Assembly: GCA_937899395.1 (NCBI GenBank)
Contig: CALBPU010000180.1
Location: 1-49,009, forward strand
Length of the DNA stretch: 49,009 nucleotides
Direction of reading: 5' to 3'
Origin: an uncultured Fretibacterium sp.
GTDB taxonomy: Bacteria; Synergistota; Synergistia; Synergistales; Aminobacteriaceae
A program made the translations under genes and the position numbers. The number at the start of each line of letters is the position of its first letter. The first letter of the stretch is position 1. This document shows positions 7,845-17,440 of the stretch, one piece after another. The notes below the pieces were generated by a model. The model was given only the letters and a program-made list of their open reading frames with translations, was not told where the DNA came from and did not search any database.

Positions 7845-9506
7845 ATGTTCAATCAAAACGACTGCATGACACTAGATAAAATTTCTGCGAATATGCCCGG
7901 TGCGCTTCTGGTTTACAAAGCCAACGAAGAAGAAGAAATAATTTTTGTCAGTGATGAAATTGCGAAAATTTTTGAATGCGATTCCGTAAATGATTTTATG
8001 AGGTTTACGGGCGGAAGTTTTATCACGATAGTTTACCCTGAAGATATTGAGGAAGTAAATTCAATCATAAGGGAACAAATTAAAGCCTATAACGGTTACG
8101 ATTATGTAACGTACAGAATAATTACGAAAAACGGAAACATAAAAAAAATTGAGGACTGGGGACATTTTGTTCATGATGAAGAACTCGGAGATTTATATTA
8201 TGTTTATCTTCATGATATGGAAATCAGAGAAAAATTAACAGAACTTTCAGGACAAACAAGCCTTCCCGAACCCAGAGCAAACACCCTCGACGAATTAACG
8301 GGTCTCGTAAATATTAAAGCATTCCGTCAGCAAGCCCCTAACTACATTAAAGATTTCATCAAAAAGGGCGGTCAACCTCAATGTATTTATTTCAACGTCA
8401 GAAATTTTCATACTTACAATGAGACTTACGGATTTTCAGGCGGAGACAGAATGTTGAAATCAATAGCAAGAATTTTGCAGGAAACTTTTCCTAAAGGACT
8501 TGTTGCAAGATTTTCAGTTGATCATTTCGGAGTTGTAACGGCTCAAGAAGATTTGCGTGAAAAAATCAACCGAATGAGCATAAGAATTAATAATATCCGT
8601 CAGGGTGCAATCGTTGAAATGAAAGCCGGAATTTATACGGTGAAAAATCCAAAGGCAGATATAAGCGTTATATGCGACTGTGCTAAACTTGCCTGCGACA
8701 GTATCAAACATGAATACGGAACCAACGTTCAATTTTATGACGGTGAAATGGACGAAAAAATACGTCTTCAGGAACATATCGTAAATTCCCTTCAAACTGC
8801 TCTCAACGAGGAAAGAATAAAAGTATATTTTCAGCCTGTTGTTGAAATTGAAACAGGGAATATTGCGTCAGTTGAAGCTCTTACACGTTGGGAAGATCCT
8901 AAATACGGAAGATTATCGCCCGCAAATTTCATTTACGTACTCGAAGAACAGCATTTAATTCACAGGGTTGACACTTTTGTCATTAACAAAGTCTGTGAAG
9001 AATTAAAGAAACAAAAGGATAACGGCGAAAAATTAATTCCCGTATCATTGAACCTTTCAAGATTGGATTTTGAATTAACGGATATTGTCAGAGTGATTGA
9101 AGACGCTGTTGAAAAATATAAAATTCCTCCTGAGATGCTTCGTTTTGAATTAACTGAAAGTTTAATAGCCGTAGATATGGACGCTATGAAAAAAGAATCC
9201 GAGCGTTTAAGGAAACATGGTTTCAAAGTATGGATGGACGCATTCGGATCAGGATATTCATCGTTGAAAGTCCTCAAAGATTTTTCGCTTGACGGATTGA
9301 AAATCGACATGGAAATGATAAGGTCATTCGATGATGAACGAGCAAATATTATTATCTCTGCCGTAATAAATATGGCTAAAAAATTAGGCATACCTGCATT
9401 ATCAAAAGGCGTTGAAACTAAAGAGCAACTTGAATTTTTGAAGAATGCCGGTTGTGATTTAGCGCAAGGATATTTATTCGGACGGCCTGCACCTATTAAA
9501 AGATAA
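7845..9506 (+). CDS. PAS-GGDEF-EAL protein with degenerate catalytic motifs
   Basis: A PAS domain spans about residues 10-135, a GGDEF-fold domain about 150-305 and an EAL-fold domain about 315-550. The GGDEF signature is replaced by SVDHF, so cyclase activity is unlikely. The EAL motif itself is present (VEALTRW) and LTES is intact. However, the usual DDFG reads DAFG (WMDAFGSGYSSL) and the usual AEGVET reads SKGVET, which removes one metal-site Asp and the Glu that acts as general base in studied EAL enzymes. A c-di-GMP receptor or other non-enzymatic role is more likely than phosphodiesterase activity. No membrane segment is seen, so it is cytoplasmic. It lies about 30 bp after hicA. Confidence 0.85.
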   Translation: MFNQNDCMTLDKISANMPGALLVYKANEEEEIIFVSDEIAKIFECDSVNDFMRFTGGSFITIVYPEDIEEVNSIIREQIKAYNGYDYVTYRIITKNGNIKKIEDWGHFVHDEELGDLYYVYLHDMEIREKLTELSGQTSLPEPRANTLDELTGLVNIKAFRQQAPNYIKDFIKKGGQPQCIYFNVRNFHTYNETYGFSGGDRMLKSIARILQETFPKGLVARFSVDHFGVVTAQEDLREKINRMSIRINNIRQGAIVEMKAGIYTVKNPKADISVICDCAKLACDSIKHEYGTNVQFYDGEMDEKIRLQEHIVNSLQTALNEERIKVYFQPVVEIETGNIASVEALTRWEDPKYGRLSPANFIYVLEEQHLIHRVDTFVINKVCEELKKQKDNGEKLIPVSLNLSRLDFELTDIVRVIEDAVEKYKIPPEMLRFELTESLIAVDMDAMKKESERLRKHGFKVWMDAFGSGYSSLKVLKDFSLDGLKIDMEMIRSFDDERANIIISAVINMAKKLGIPALSKGVETKEQLEFLKNAGCDLAQGYLFGRPAPIKR

Positions 9507-9512
9507 CTTTGA

Positions 9513-9518
9513 TATAAT
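9513..9518 (+). promoter_or_regulatory. Candidate -10 box upstream of the deoxynucleoside kinase gene
   Basis: A TATAAT consensus lies 35 bp before the TTG start of the kinase gene, just after the stop of the EAL gene. No good -35 was found. It would start a dNK-NIF3-trpS transcript. Confidence 0.35.
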
Positions 9519-9553
9519 CCCAATTAATTTTTATTAACGGAGATGAAAGTTAG

Positions 9554-10192
9554 TTGGGACAAATTCAAATTATTGTTGAAGGCATGACAGCAAGCGGAAA
9601 ATCTACGATCGTTAATTTAATTTCCCAAAAATTAGGCTTCAAAGTTATGCCCGAAGAATTTAGAGATCCTTTAGATTTGTTAGGGCGTTTTCATCATGAG
9701 ACACGCTGGGCTTTTCCTATGCAGTTAAATTTCCTCGTAACACGTTTTGCTCAATATCTCTGTGCTTCTGAAGAAGATAATTATATTTTGGACAGAAGCA
9801 TTTTCGGCGATAAAGTTTATGCAATGATGTATTACAGGGACGGATATTTTAAGGACAGTCAGCTAGGTTGTTATTTAACGCTTTACGATTCGCTTTTGAG
9901 ATATGTTAAACCGCCGAAATTATTAATCCTCGTTAAATGTCCGTTTGAAGAAATCATGCGCCGCATTCATGACAGAGGAAGACAGGACGAAATTGATGCC
10001 GGAGAAGATTATTGGAGAAGGTTATATGAAGCTTACACACCTTTTCTTGAATTTATGAAAAACGAAATTCAAGGCGATTTTAATTTTCTCGAATTAGATT
10101 TATCAAATCCGAAATTTATCGAAACACCTTCAATGATTGAGAAATTTTTGAATGATGTTAAGAATTTTTTCCCTGAACGAAATTTTAATTAA
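9554..10192 (+). CDS. Deoxynucleoside kinase (dCK/dGK family)
   Basis: The N-terminal P-loop IIVEGMTASGKST, the catalytic Glu in MPEEFRDP and the conserved DRS motif (YILDRSIFGD) identify the deoxynucleoside kinase family, which phosphorylates salvaged deoxynucleosides with ATP. The lid-region arginines (IMRRIHDRGRQDE) are present. At 212 aa it has the usual family length. Substrate preference (dA, dG or dC) cannot be read from the sequence. The start is TTG with GGAG about 10 nt upstream. It is followed after 2 bp by the NIF3-like gene and then trpS, in an apparent operon. Confidence 0.85.
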   Translation: MGQIQIIVEGMTASGKSTIVNLISQKLGFKVMPEEFRDPLDLLGRFHHETRWAFPMQLNFLVTRFAQYLCASEEDNYILDRSIFGDKVYAMMYYRDGYFKDSQLGCYLTLYDSLLRYVKPPKLLILVKCPFEEIMRRIHDRGRQDEIDAGEDYWRRLYEAYTPFLEFMKNEIQGDFNFLELDLSNPKFIETPSMIEKFLNDVKNFFPERNFN

Positions 10193-10194
10193 TC

Positions 10195-10956
10195 ATGAAC
10201 ATAAGAGATTTAATAAATTGTATTGATAATTTTGCGCCGTTTTCTTCTGCTGAAGAGTGGGATAATTCGGGCTTAATGGTCGGAAATTATAAAGCTGAAG
10301 TTAAGCGTGTCGGAATTTGTCTTGATGCCGTTAGTGATGCAGTTGTCGAAGCTGATAATCAAGGTTGTAATGTTTTGTTATGTCATCACCCTTTAATATT
10401 CAGGGCAATAAAACGAATCGATATTAATAACGAACCGGGCAAAACAATTTCAGAAGCAATAAAACGGGATATAAATATAATTTCGGCTCATACTAATTGG
10501 GACAAAGCAGATGACGGAGTTAATTCAACGCTGGCAAAATTATTAGGGCTTGAAAATTGCAAACCTCTTGATGATTTCGGATTTTGCGGAAACATGGCCG
10601 AAGAATTAAGCCTCAAAGATTTTTCCGAATATGTAAAAAAATCATGGAACATTTCACGATTAGATATTTACTCGGATAATTTCCCCGAAAAAATTTCAAG
10701 AGTTGCTTTATGCGGAGGTTCGGGAGCTGAATTTTGGAGAGCAGCGAAAAATTTCAACGCCGATATTTATCTCACAGCCGATATGAAATATCATGAATTA
10801 ATTGACGCAAATAAATCAGGAATGACGATAGGACTTATGGATCACGGAGAAATGGAACGTGCTTCATTAAATGAACTTGCTGAAAAAATTTCGTCATTTG
10901 GAATTGAGACAGTATTATTGAACATTAACGCTCTAAAAATACCGTTAAGATTATAA
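10195..10956 (+). CDS. NIF3-like dinuclear metal-centre protein
   Basis: Family signatures are visible in order: SAEEWDNSGLMVG near the N-terminus, the metal-binding LLCHHPLIFRAIKRI, AHTNWDKADDGVN, and C-terminal DHGEMERAS. This family forms toroidal hexamers with a two-metal site. It is sometimes annotated as GTP cyclohydrolase 1 type 2, and its physiological role is unsettled. Length (253 aa) matches the short form without the inserted PII-like domain. It is packed 2 bp after the deoxynucleoside kinase and 10 bp before trpS. Confidence 0.87.
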   Translation: MNIRDLINCIDNFAPFSSAEEWDNSGLMVGNYKAEVKRVGICLDAVSDAVVEADNQGCNVLLCHHPLIFRAIKRIDINNEPGKTISEAIKRDINIISAHTNWDKADDGVNSTLAKLLGLENCKPLDDFGFCGNMAEELSLKDFSEYVKKSWNISRLDIYSDNFPEKISRVALCGGSGAEFWRAAKNFNADIYLTADMKYHELIDANKSGMTIGLMDHGEMERASLNELAEKISSFGIETVLLNINALKIPLRL

Positions 10957-10966
10957 AGGAGTAAAA

Positions 10967-11977
10967 ATGAAAAAGAGAGTATTAAGTGCAATGAGACCTA
11001 CGGGAGCATTACATCTCGGACACATGGCGGGAGCTTTGAATAATTTTGTGAAGCTTCAGAATGATGAGAACTACGAATGTTTTTACAGTATAGCGGATTG
11101 GCACGCTTTGATGTCGAATTATGAAGAGTCAGGGAACACAGGAGAATTTTGTTATATGGCATTATTGGATTGGTTATCAGTCGGACTTGATCCCGAAAAA
11201 AGCCCTTTGTTCATTCAATCCCATGTTCCTCAACACGCTGAACTTGCATTAGCATTAGGAATGATAACGCCCTTAGGTTGGTTATACAGAAATCCGACTT
11301 ACAAAGAGCAAATCGAAAATATCAAGAACAAAGATTTAAGCACTTACGGATTTTTGGGTTATCCTGTTTTAATGGCAGCGGATATTTTGTTGTATAAGGC
11401 ATCGTTAGTTCCGGTTGGAGAAGATCAGAGCGCACATTTGGAATTAAGCCGTGAAACCGTGAGACGTTTTAATAATTTCTTCGGTGAAAATTTGTTGGTA
11501 GAACCTCAACCGCTTTTCACTCAAACACCTAAAGTTCCCGGCATTGACGGAAGAAAAATGAGCAAGTCTTACGGCAATGCTCTTGAAATTTCAGAATCTG
11601 AAGAATCAATGTGGCAAAAACTCCGAACAATGATGACCGATCCTGCGAGAATGCGACGTACTGATAAAGGTGATCCTGAAAAATGCCCTGTGTGGGATTT
11701 GCATAAAGTTTTTAACCCTGATGAAGAAGAGAAAAAAGAAATTTGTGAAGGCTGTAAAACTGCCGGGATCGGCTGCATAGATTGCAAGAAAAAATTAAAC
11801 GTTCATATTCAAGAGATGATGAAACCTGTTAGAGAACGACGTGCAAAATTTGAGGGCAAAAAATCTTTGCTTGATAAAATTCTTGCTGACGGTGCAGAAC
11901 GTGCCGGTAAAGTTGCAAGAGAAACTATGAACACAATTTATCCTGCTATGGGACTGTTAATTAATCCTAAAAGATAA
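10967..11977 (+). CDS. trpS: Tryptophan--tRNA ligase
   Basis: This class I aminoacyl-tRNA synthetase charges tRNA-Trp with tryptophan. It has the HIGH-type motif in RPTGALHLGHMAG, the GEDQSAHLELSRE segment and the KMSKS loop GRKMSKSYGNA. A cysteine cluster (CEGCKTAGIGCIDCKKK) in the C-terminal half probably binds metal, as in some TrpS lineages. Length 336 aa is normal and a good AAGGAG site precedes the ATG. It is the last gene of a compact housekeeping group. The restriction-endonuclease-like gene begins only 4 bp after its stop. Confidence 0.96.
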   Translation: MKKRVLSAMRPTGALHLGHMAGALNNFVKLQNDENYECFYSIADWHALMSNYEESGNTGEFCYMALLDWLSVGLDPEKSPLFIQSHVPQHAELALALGMITPLGWLYRNPTYKEQIENIKNKDLSTYGFLGYPVLMAADILLYKASLVPVGEDQSAHLELSRETVRRFNNFFGENLLVEPQPLFTQTPKVPGIDGRKMSKSYGNALEISESEESMWQKLRTMMTDPARMRRTDKGDPEKCPVWDLHKVFNPDEEEKKEICEGCKTAGIGCIDCKKKLNVHIQEMMKPVRERRAKFEGKKSLLDKILADGAERAGKVARETMNTIYPAMGLLINPKR

Positions 11978-11980
11978 ATT

Positions 11981-13021
11981 ATGTCCGTTGATATAAAATA
12001 CGAAAGCCTTATATTCAAAATACCTGTTGAATCTAAGTCATACAAAATTGATTCTGACTTTGTTATAAAACAGATAACAGATATTCTTGACGGACAAAAG
12101 TTATCAGGTAACAATAAAATTGTTATTAATACGAATCTGAAATGCGGGCTTCCGTTGAAAGATATAAACAAAATCGCAGGCTCTATGATTGAGGCATGGG
12201 CTTTTGAAGTTTTCTCGAATATCAAAGACGATGATGATAATATTTTTCATCTCATTAACGCTGAAGCGCAAGAACGTCTTGATATGTCTGACATTATTTT
12301 GCAGTTCCGTAAAAATAAAAATGTCATAACAGGAAATATTGACGTAAAAGCAACAGCAGATGATATTCCAAAAAGCGGAAGAAGCCCTAACATAACTTCC
12401 TTCAGCAGGATAAGAACCGCCTATGTTAAAGACCCTGATTTTATGTTTATCATTCTCTCAATCAAACATAAAAATTATTCTGAACGAAATAAAAATACAA
12501 ATCTTATGGACGGTATAATGGAAATAACAGATTATAGGGCCTATGACCTGAAATTCATCAGCGATGCCGATATAAATTATAATCCTGCGCTGGGAACAGG
12601 CCAAATTCAGATTAAAGATATTCATTATGTCGATTATCAAATTCAATCGCTGCGGTTGCTCTTCGAGAAGCACACGCCTGTCAGGATACAGAAAGAGATT
12701 GACACGGCTATCAAACGCTGTAAACGCAAGGGGAAATCCCTTAAAACCGTAACTTTTAATTACATTTGGGGTTGCCTCAAAAGCCAACGCAGCCTTAAAA
12801 AGCCTGCTGAAGATACAGTTACATTCTACCCGCCGAGCACTGAGACAACTGCGGCAGAGCCACTATTTGCGATAAGAATTCCCAAAAAAGAGTTAGAGGA
12901 GACTCTGGAAGAATCGTCCACAAAGCCTACGGCAGTCCTTAAACCATTAGCTCCTAAAGAATTAATTCATGAAGAGCATATTCCAGTGCCCGAACCCAAA
13001 ATGACTCTTGAAAAATTTTGA
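11981..13021 (+). CDS. Type II restriction endonuclease-like protein (ScaI-like)
   Basis: A PD-(D/E)XK-like core is visible as LDMSDIILQF, then ITGNIDVKATADDI. Next come SGRSPNITSFSRIRTAYVKD and FIILSIKHKNYS, which resemble ScaI-type restriction endonucleases as I recall them; this assignment is moderate. Residues 1-290 look like the folded domain. The C-terminal ~55 residues are Pro/Glu/Thr-rich and probably disordered. No methyltransferase is adjacent, and the nearest one is in the accessory region 19 kb away and is a degraded C5 type. The gene starts 4 bp after trpS and ends next to an IS630 remnant, consistent with a horizontally acquired insertion. Confidence 0.6.
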   Translation: MSVDIKYESLIFKIPVESKSYKIDSDFVIKQITDILDGQKLSGNNKIVINTNLKCGLPLKDINKIAGSMIEAWAFEVFSNIKDDDDNIFHLINAEAQERLDMSDIILQFRKNKNVITGNIDVKATADDIPKSGRSPNITSFSRIRTAYVKDPDFMFIILSIKHKNYSERNKNTNLMDGIMEITDYRAYDLKFISDADINYNPALGTGQIQIKDIHYVDYQIQSLRLLFEKHTPVRIQKEIDTAIKRCKRKGKSLKTVTFNYIWGCLKSQRSLKKPAEDTVTFYPPSTETTAAEPLFAIRIPKKELEETLEESSTKPTAVLKPLAPKELIHEEHIPVPEPKMTLEKF

Positions 13022-13059
13022 AAATTACTTCGTAAAGATTTTTGGAAAATATAAGTAAA

Positions 13060-13440
13060 TCACATATTTTTTTCTTCAACCAATGCCAAAAATGTTCTAT
13101 CGGAATTTAATTCTGGATTATAGGGCGGAAGAAAAATTATTTTTACACCATACTGTTCCGCTATTTCATGAAGACGTTTCTTTCTGTGAAAGGAAGCATT
13201 ATCCATTACAATTACTGCACCTTTGGTGTCTTTCAAACCAGGCTTCAAAAAACTGCGAGTACATCATGCCTTTGTACTGAAGCAGGGCTAAAATTTTTTT
13301 ACCGATTTGTGCTGCTACTATATTTGTTCTTTCAAATTTTTTGCCTTTGACTTGTCCAATGATTTTTTCGCCTCTGAGTGCACGCGCGTATTTACGGTAT
13401 AAAAATTTCTCAGCTTTTCATTATTTTAGCAGTCAAGGTA
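13060..13440 (-). pseudogene. IS630-family transposase remnant
   Basis: Two adjoining frames give parts of an IS630 DDE transposase. The first (about 13440-13265) reads YRKYARALRGEKIIGQVKGK and later SQFFEAWFERH. The second (13248-13060) reads AVIVMDNASFHRKKRL and IIFLPPYNPELN, containing the second catalytic Asp (MDN). A frameshift separates them. The N-terminal HTH region and the C-terminus with the last catalytic Glu are missing, so it is inactive. No terminal inverted repeats were found. Confidence 0.8.
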
Positions 13441-13597
13441 CATAATTCCTCCTCATTTATCATTAAAGATTTATGTCTTAGGGAAAATACCTTACCAACG
13501 CTCCAGCCTGCATATAGCTTAACAAATACGTTATTGACAACTTACGCTTAGCAAAATCACTACCTAAACTCATAATATCAATAATAAAGTATTTTTC

Positions 13598-14782
13598 CTA
13601 TAATCCTAACTGCATTTCTGAAATATGATTAAATATATAATCTGTAGCAACAACTGCTGCTCCAATATATGCTGAATCTCCAAGTTTAGCTAACTCAATT
13701 TTCACTTGATCAGCAAGACGTGAAATGCTCATTGTTTTTATTTGACTGCTTAATGCCTCTAAAACAGGTTTCCCTATTAAAGACATTTCATCTCCTATAA
13801 CAATACATTTAGGATTATATGTGTATATAAGATTTATAATTCCTGTTCCCATATAGAACATTATTTTATTAAATACTTCAAGTGCATCAGAATTTCCCAC
13901 TTGTAACATATTAATAATATCTGTAAATTCTATTTCTTCTTTTCCTGTTTTTTTCCTTATTTCACGAGTTAGAGCAATAGTTGAAGCATAAATATCAAGA
14001 CAGCCTTTTCGCCCGCATTCACATACTGCACCGGTTATATCAATGCAAGTATGCCCTATTTCTCCTGCTATTCCTAATGCTCCGGTATAAAGTTCTCCAT
14101 TATTTATTATTCCTGCTCCAATTCCCTGACCTGCTGAAATATAAACCATCGTGTCATACATATCCCATTCTGATGACAAAATACTTTCAGCAAGGACACC
14201 GGCATTTGCATCATGTTCCACTATTATAGGAATATTAATTCTTGATTGCATAACGTCCCTGATTTTTATATTTTTCCAACCAGGAAATGCTGATATTAAA
14301 GCTATTTCACCAGAATCTTTATAATAAGGACCGGGAACTGAAACTCCAACCGCTAAAAATTTTAATGTCTTATTTTCATTTATAATTGAGTTAATGTAAT
14401 TGCAGACTTCTTCTAAAATAATTTCAGGTGAAAGATTTTTTATTTCAACATGAACATATTCACATATTTCTTTACAATCAAGCGTAAATATTCCTATCGT
14501 ATAATACCTTCTTGTTAATCGAAAGGCTATCACTCTATATTTTTTATCCGAAAAACAAACTCCTATTGTACGTCGTCCTTTATTGCCGAAAAATGATCCT
14601 GTTTCTTCCACTATTCCTAATTTTATAAAATCATTAATTATATGTCCTACTGTAGCTTGCTTTAATCCGGTAATGTTTGATAACTCTACTCGTGAGCAAT
14701 GTTGTACGTGTTGTAAAGATTTTAGAATTAATGCACGATTGTAGCTCTGTATATCTTCCTGATTCGTGCCTCGATTTTTCAT
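13598..14782 (-). CDS. ROK-family transcriptional regulator (NagC/XylR type)
   Basis: A winged-HTH occupies residues ~18-65 (SRVELSNITGLKQATVGHII), followed by a ROK sugar-kinase-like domain. ROK motifs include VGVSVPGPY, VEHDANAGVLAE, and the zinc-binding EIGHTCID with CECGRKGCLDIYAS. Proteins of this type repress sugar genes until a sugar or sugar phosphate binds. The gene follows the permease gene but is separated from it by a terminator-like hairpin, so it is probably transcribed alone. The importer locus upstream is the obvious target, with inverted repeats at 21204-21236 and 21966-21998 as candidate operators. That link is inferred from position only. Confidence 0.85.
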   Translation of the reverse strand: MKNRGTNQEDIQSYNRALILKSLQHVQHCSRVELSNITGLKQATVGHIINDFIKLGIVEETGSFFGNKGRRTIGVCFSDKKYRVIAFRLTRRYYTIGIFTLDCKEICEYVHVEIKNLSPEIILEEVCNYINSIINENKTLKFLAVGVSVPGPYYKDSGEIALISAFPGWKNIKIRDVMQSRINIPIIVEHDANAGVLAESILSSEWDMYDTMVYISAGQGIGAGIINNGELYTGALGIAGEIGHTCIDITGAVCECGRKGCLDIYASTIALTREIRKKTGKEEIEFTDIINMLQVGNSDALEVFNKIMFYMGTGIINLIYTYNPKCIVIGDEMSLIGKPVLEALSSQIKTMSISRLADQVKIELAKLGDSAYIGAAVVATDYIFNHISEMQLGL

Positions 14783-14850
14783 ACTTAAATTTCAGCCTTT
14801 CTATCAATTAAGCAGAAATTATATCACAAAAAATAATCTCTTCAATAAAA

Positions 14851-14889
14851 GCAAAACCCCTCCGCTTTATATTGTTTTGCGAAGGGGTC
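14851..14889 (-). terminator. Rho-independent terminator after the sugar ABC operon
   Basis: On the minus strand ACCCCTTCGC pairs with GCGGAGGGGT (one mismatch) around an A/T-rich loop, followed by a T-rich tract. It lies between the last permease stop (14910) and the ROK gene start, ending the operon transcript. Confidence 0.7.
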
Positions 14890-14909
14890 TGTAATAATTC
14901 GTTTTGAAA

Positions 14910-15878
14910 TTATTTAATTATTAAATCTCGTCCGCCCTTTTCACTGTTAATAGCAACAGCAGCAATTAAGACGATCCCGAATACAACATTATTCCAAAGA
15001 GGATCAACTCCTGCCATATTCATTCCTGATGCAATGGATATTACTGTTATTACTCCGATCAGAGTTCTTAATGCGCTTCCACGTCCTCCAGAAAAAAGAG
15101 TTCCTCCTAAAGCTACTGATGAAATTGCCATCATGAATTTATCATCACCTATTGCAGGAACGCTTGACTTTAATTTATAAGCATACATAAGTCCTCCGAT
15201 TGCTGCTCCAACAGCACAAAGAACAAATGCCATTGTTTTAACTTTCACTGTATCTACACCTGCAAGTCTTGCGGCTTTTTCATTAGCTCCTATTGAAAAA
15301 ATTGATTTTCCGAGTGCTGTATTCCTTTCAATTATTACGCATATTATAACTATACCCAACGAAATCCAGAACATTAACGGCAATCCTAATACTATTTCGG
15401 ACATCCAGTTCACTAAATAACGCTGCTTTAATCCGATATTCTTTGAACCGCCTCCGGATAAAACTATTGCAACGGCTCTGTAAATACTTTGTGCGCATAA
15501 CGTTACGATGAACGAAGGCAATTTTATTTTTGAAACCAATACTCCGTTGAATAATCCAATTAAAACTCCGAATATTAGCATCAAAACAATTATCCATTGT
15601 CCTGCGTCCGTAATATATAATCCAGTAATTACACATGCCGCTGAAGCAACTGCTCCGATTGATAAATCAATACAGCCGCTGTAGAGCACAAATCCTATTC
15701 CACATGCCATCGGAAGCAACGGTGCCATTTCTCTTGTTATATTCTGAATCGAATAAAGCGAAAGAAAGCTGGGATTTATAATGTAAAATGCTCCGACAAC
15801 AATTACGGCACTGAAAATATAAATATTCTGCGTAAAAAAATTTCGCCATGAAAAATTGCTTGTTTCGGTCTGCTGCAT
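14910..15878 (-). CDS. Sugar ABC transporter permease (RbsC type)
   Basis: This 322-residue membrane protein has about eight to ten hydrophobic helices. It shows the branched-chain/ribose permease pattern: GCIDLSIGAVASAACVITG, FNGVLVSKIKLPSFIVTL, and a GANEKAARLAGVDTVKVK cytoplasmic loop. It would form the membrane channel with the second permease of the operon, energised by the double-ABC ATPase. It follows the ATPase gene by 22 bp on the same strand. The substrate is unknown. Confidence 0.9.
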   Translation of the reverse strand: MQQTETSNFSWRNFFTQNIYIFSAVIVVGAFYIINPSFLSLYSIQNITREMAPLLPMACGIGFVLYSGCIDLSIGAVASAACVITGLYITDAGQWIIVLMLIFGVLIGLFNGVLVSKIKLPSFIVTLCAQSIYRAVAIVLSGGGSKNIGLKQRYLVNWMSEIVLGLPLMFWISLGIVIICVIIERNTALGKSIFSIGANEKAARLAGVDTVKVKTMAFVLCAVGAAIGGLMYAYKLKSSVPAIGDDKFMMAISSVALGGTLFSGGRGSALRTLIGVITVISIASGMNMAGVDPLWNNVVFGIVLIAAVAINSEKGGRDLIIK

Positions 15879-15900
15879 AATTATTTCTCCTCCTTCTTTC

Positions 15901-17427
15901 CTATAACATCAGCCTTACAACATCAACTTGAGCAGGTTTATTGTCGGCAGGGCAATCAAATTCACCGCAAACAAGTCCGTCTTTCATTACAATAACTCTG
16001 CTTGCTACTCCAAGGCATTCATCAAGCGTATCTCCCATAAGCAAAACTGAAAATCCCTTCTCGGTAATGTCTCGTATTAATGAATAAATATCTCCTTTAG
16101 CTCCAATATCAACACCTCTTGTAGGGTGATCCAGAATTAATATAGGGCATTCACTATCAAGAACTCTTGCAAAGATAACTTTCTGTGCATTTCCTCCTGA
16201 AAGATTTGAAATTCGTTGAGAAACTCCGAAACATTTTATCGAAAGTTCTTTAACCCATTTTCCAGCATTAGAATCCTGAAGAATGTTTGAGATCAAGCCG
16301 AATTTTGCATTCCTGCCGTAATTCGATACAGAAATATTTTCAGATATTGATAATATCCCGATAATTCCTTCGTCTCTTCTGTCTCTTGGTACTGATAAAA
16401 TTCCTGCTTTGCGGGCATCACTTGGGGCTGAAAATTTTACGGGCTTTCCTCCGATTTTCAAAGTACCGCTTGTGCTTGCCATATCTCCGCTTATGACTGC
16501 ACAAACATCTTCTTTCCCCGAACCTTCAACTCCGCAAAGACCTAAAACTTCTCCTTTATGAAGTTTGAATGAAACGTCTTTGAATGAACCGAACATGCTG
16601 AGATTTTCAACTTCAAGAACAACATCTTTTGTAGGTACAGTCTGACGGCCTGAAACATAATATTCTCCGTTAGTTTCCCGCCCAACCATTTTTTCGTATA
16701 ATAAATATTCATCTGCTCCTTCTGTTTTTACTTCAGCAGTTTGATGACCGTCCTTGAAAACATAAATTCTATCCGTTATCTCAAGAACTTCCTGAAGACG
16801 GTGTGAAATAAAAATTACAGAATTTCCACGCTCTTTCATCTGTCGGACTTTTTCAAACAACACAGCCATTTCAGCGTCAGACAATACTGTCGTAGGCTCG
16901 TCCAAAAGAATTAACGCTCTGTCATTTGCAGTCTCTGAAACAATATCAAGGACTTTTGTTATTTCCACCATTTGACGCATTGCAAAGGTAATATCGCGAA
17001 TTTTTACTTTAGGCGAAATATCTTTCAATCCCATAGTATCAAGCGCTTCTCTAGCTCTTGCATTCATTTTGCCCCAATTAACAAGGCCGCCTGTTGAAAA
17101 ATCTTTTTCACGTCCGAGATAAATATTCTGCGCAACTGTCAGATTGCTTATCAAAGATTGCTCTTGAAAAACCATTCCAACCCCTTGCCTGTTAGCGTCA
17201 ATCATTGAATAAGGCTTAAATGGTTTTCCGTTCATTTCCATAGTTCCTGTTGAGGGCGTTTCAACTCCTGCGATGATTTTTAACAGCGTTGATTTTCCTG
17301 CGCCGTTTTCACCGATAAGACCGATAACTTCGCCTCGTCTTATTTCGATATTTATTCCCTGAAGAACTGTATTAACTCCGTAAACTTTGCCGATATTATT
17401 AGTCGTAAATAAAACCTCGTTATTCAT
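15901..17427 (-). CDS. Sugar ABC transporter ATP-binding protein with two ABC domains (RbsA/MglA type)
   Basis: Two tandem ABC domains fill 508 aa. The N-terminal domain has Walker A GENGAGKSTLLK, Walker B LILLDEPTTVLSD and a weak signature (FAMRQMVEI). The C-terminal domain has a degenerate P-loop (GVEGSGKEDV), a good signature LSGGNAQKVIFAR and Walker B LILDHPTRGVD. The unequal domains are usual for ribose/galactose-type importers. It overlaps neither neighbour and sits between the two permease genes. It acts on the cytoplasmic face of the membrane. Confidence 0.93.
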   Translation of the reverse strand: MNNEVLFTTNNIGKVYGVNTVLQGINIEIRRGEVIGLIGENGAGKSTLLKIIAGVETPSTGTMEMNGKPFKPYSMIDANRQGVGMVFQEQSLISNLTVAQNIYLGREKDFSTGGLVNWGKMNARAREALDTMGLKDISPKVKIRDITFAMRQMVEITKVLDIVSETANDRALILLDEPTTVLSDAEMAVLFEKVRQMKERGNSVIFISHRLQEVLEITDRIYVFKDGHQTAEVKTEGADEYLLYEKMVGRETNGEYYVSGRQTVPTKDVVLEVENLSMFGSFKDVSFKLHKGEVLGLCGVEGSGKEDVCAVISGDMASTSGTLKIGGKPVKFSAPSDARKAGILSVPRDRRDEGIIGILSISENISVSNYGRNAKFGLISNILQDSNAGKWVKELSIKCFGVSQRISNLSGGNAQKVIFARVLDSECPILILDHPTRGVDIGAKGDIYSLIRDITEKGFSVLLMGDTLDECLGVASRVIVMKDGLVCGEFDCPADNKPAQVDVVRLML

Positions 17428-17440
17428 GATTTATTCCTCC

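Noticed and set aside
8960..9523. Minus-strand 187-codon open frame opposite the EAL domain
   Set aside because: It is a shadow of the well-supported plus-strand EAL coding sequence with no recognisable domain.
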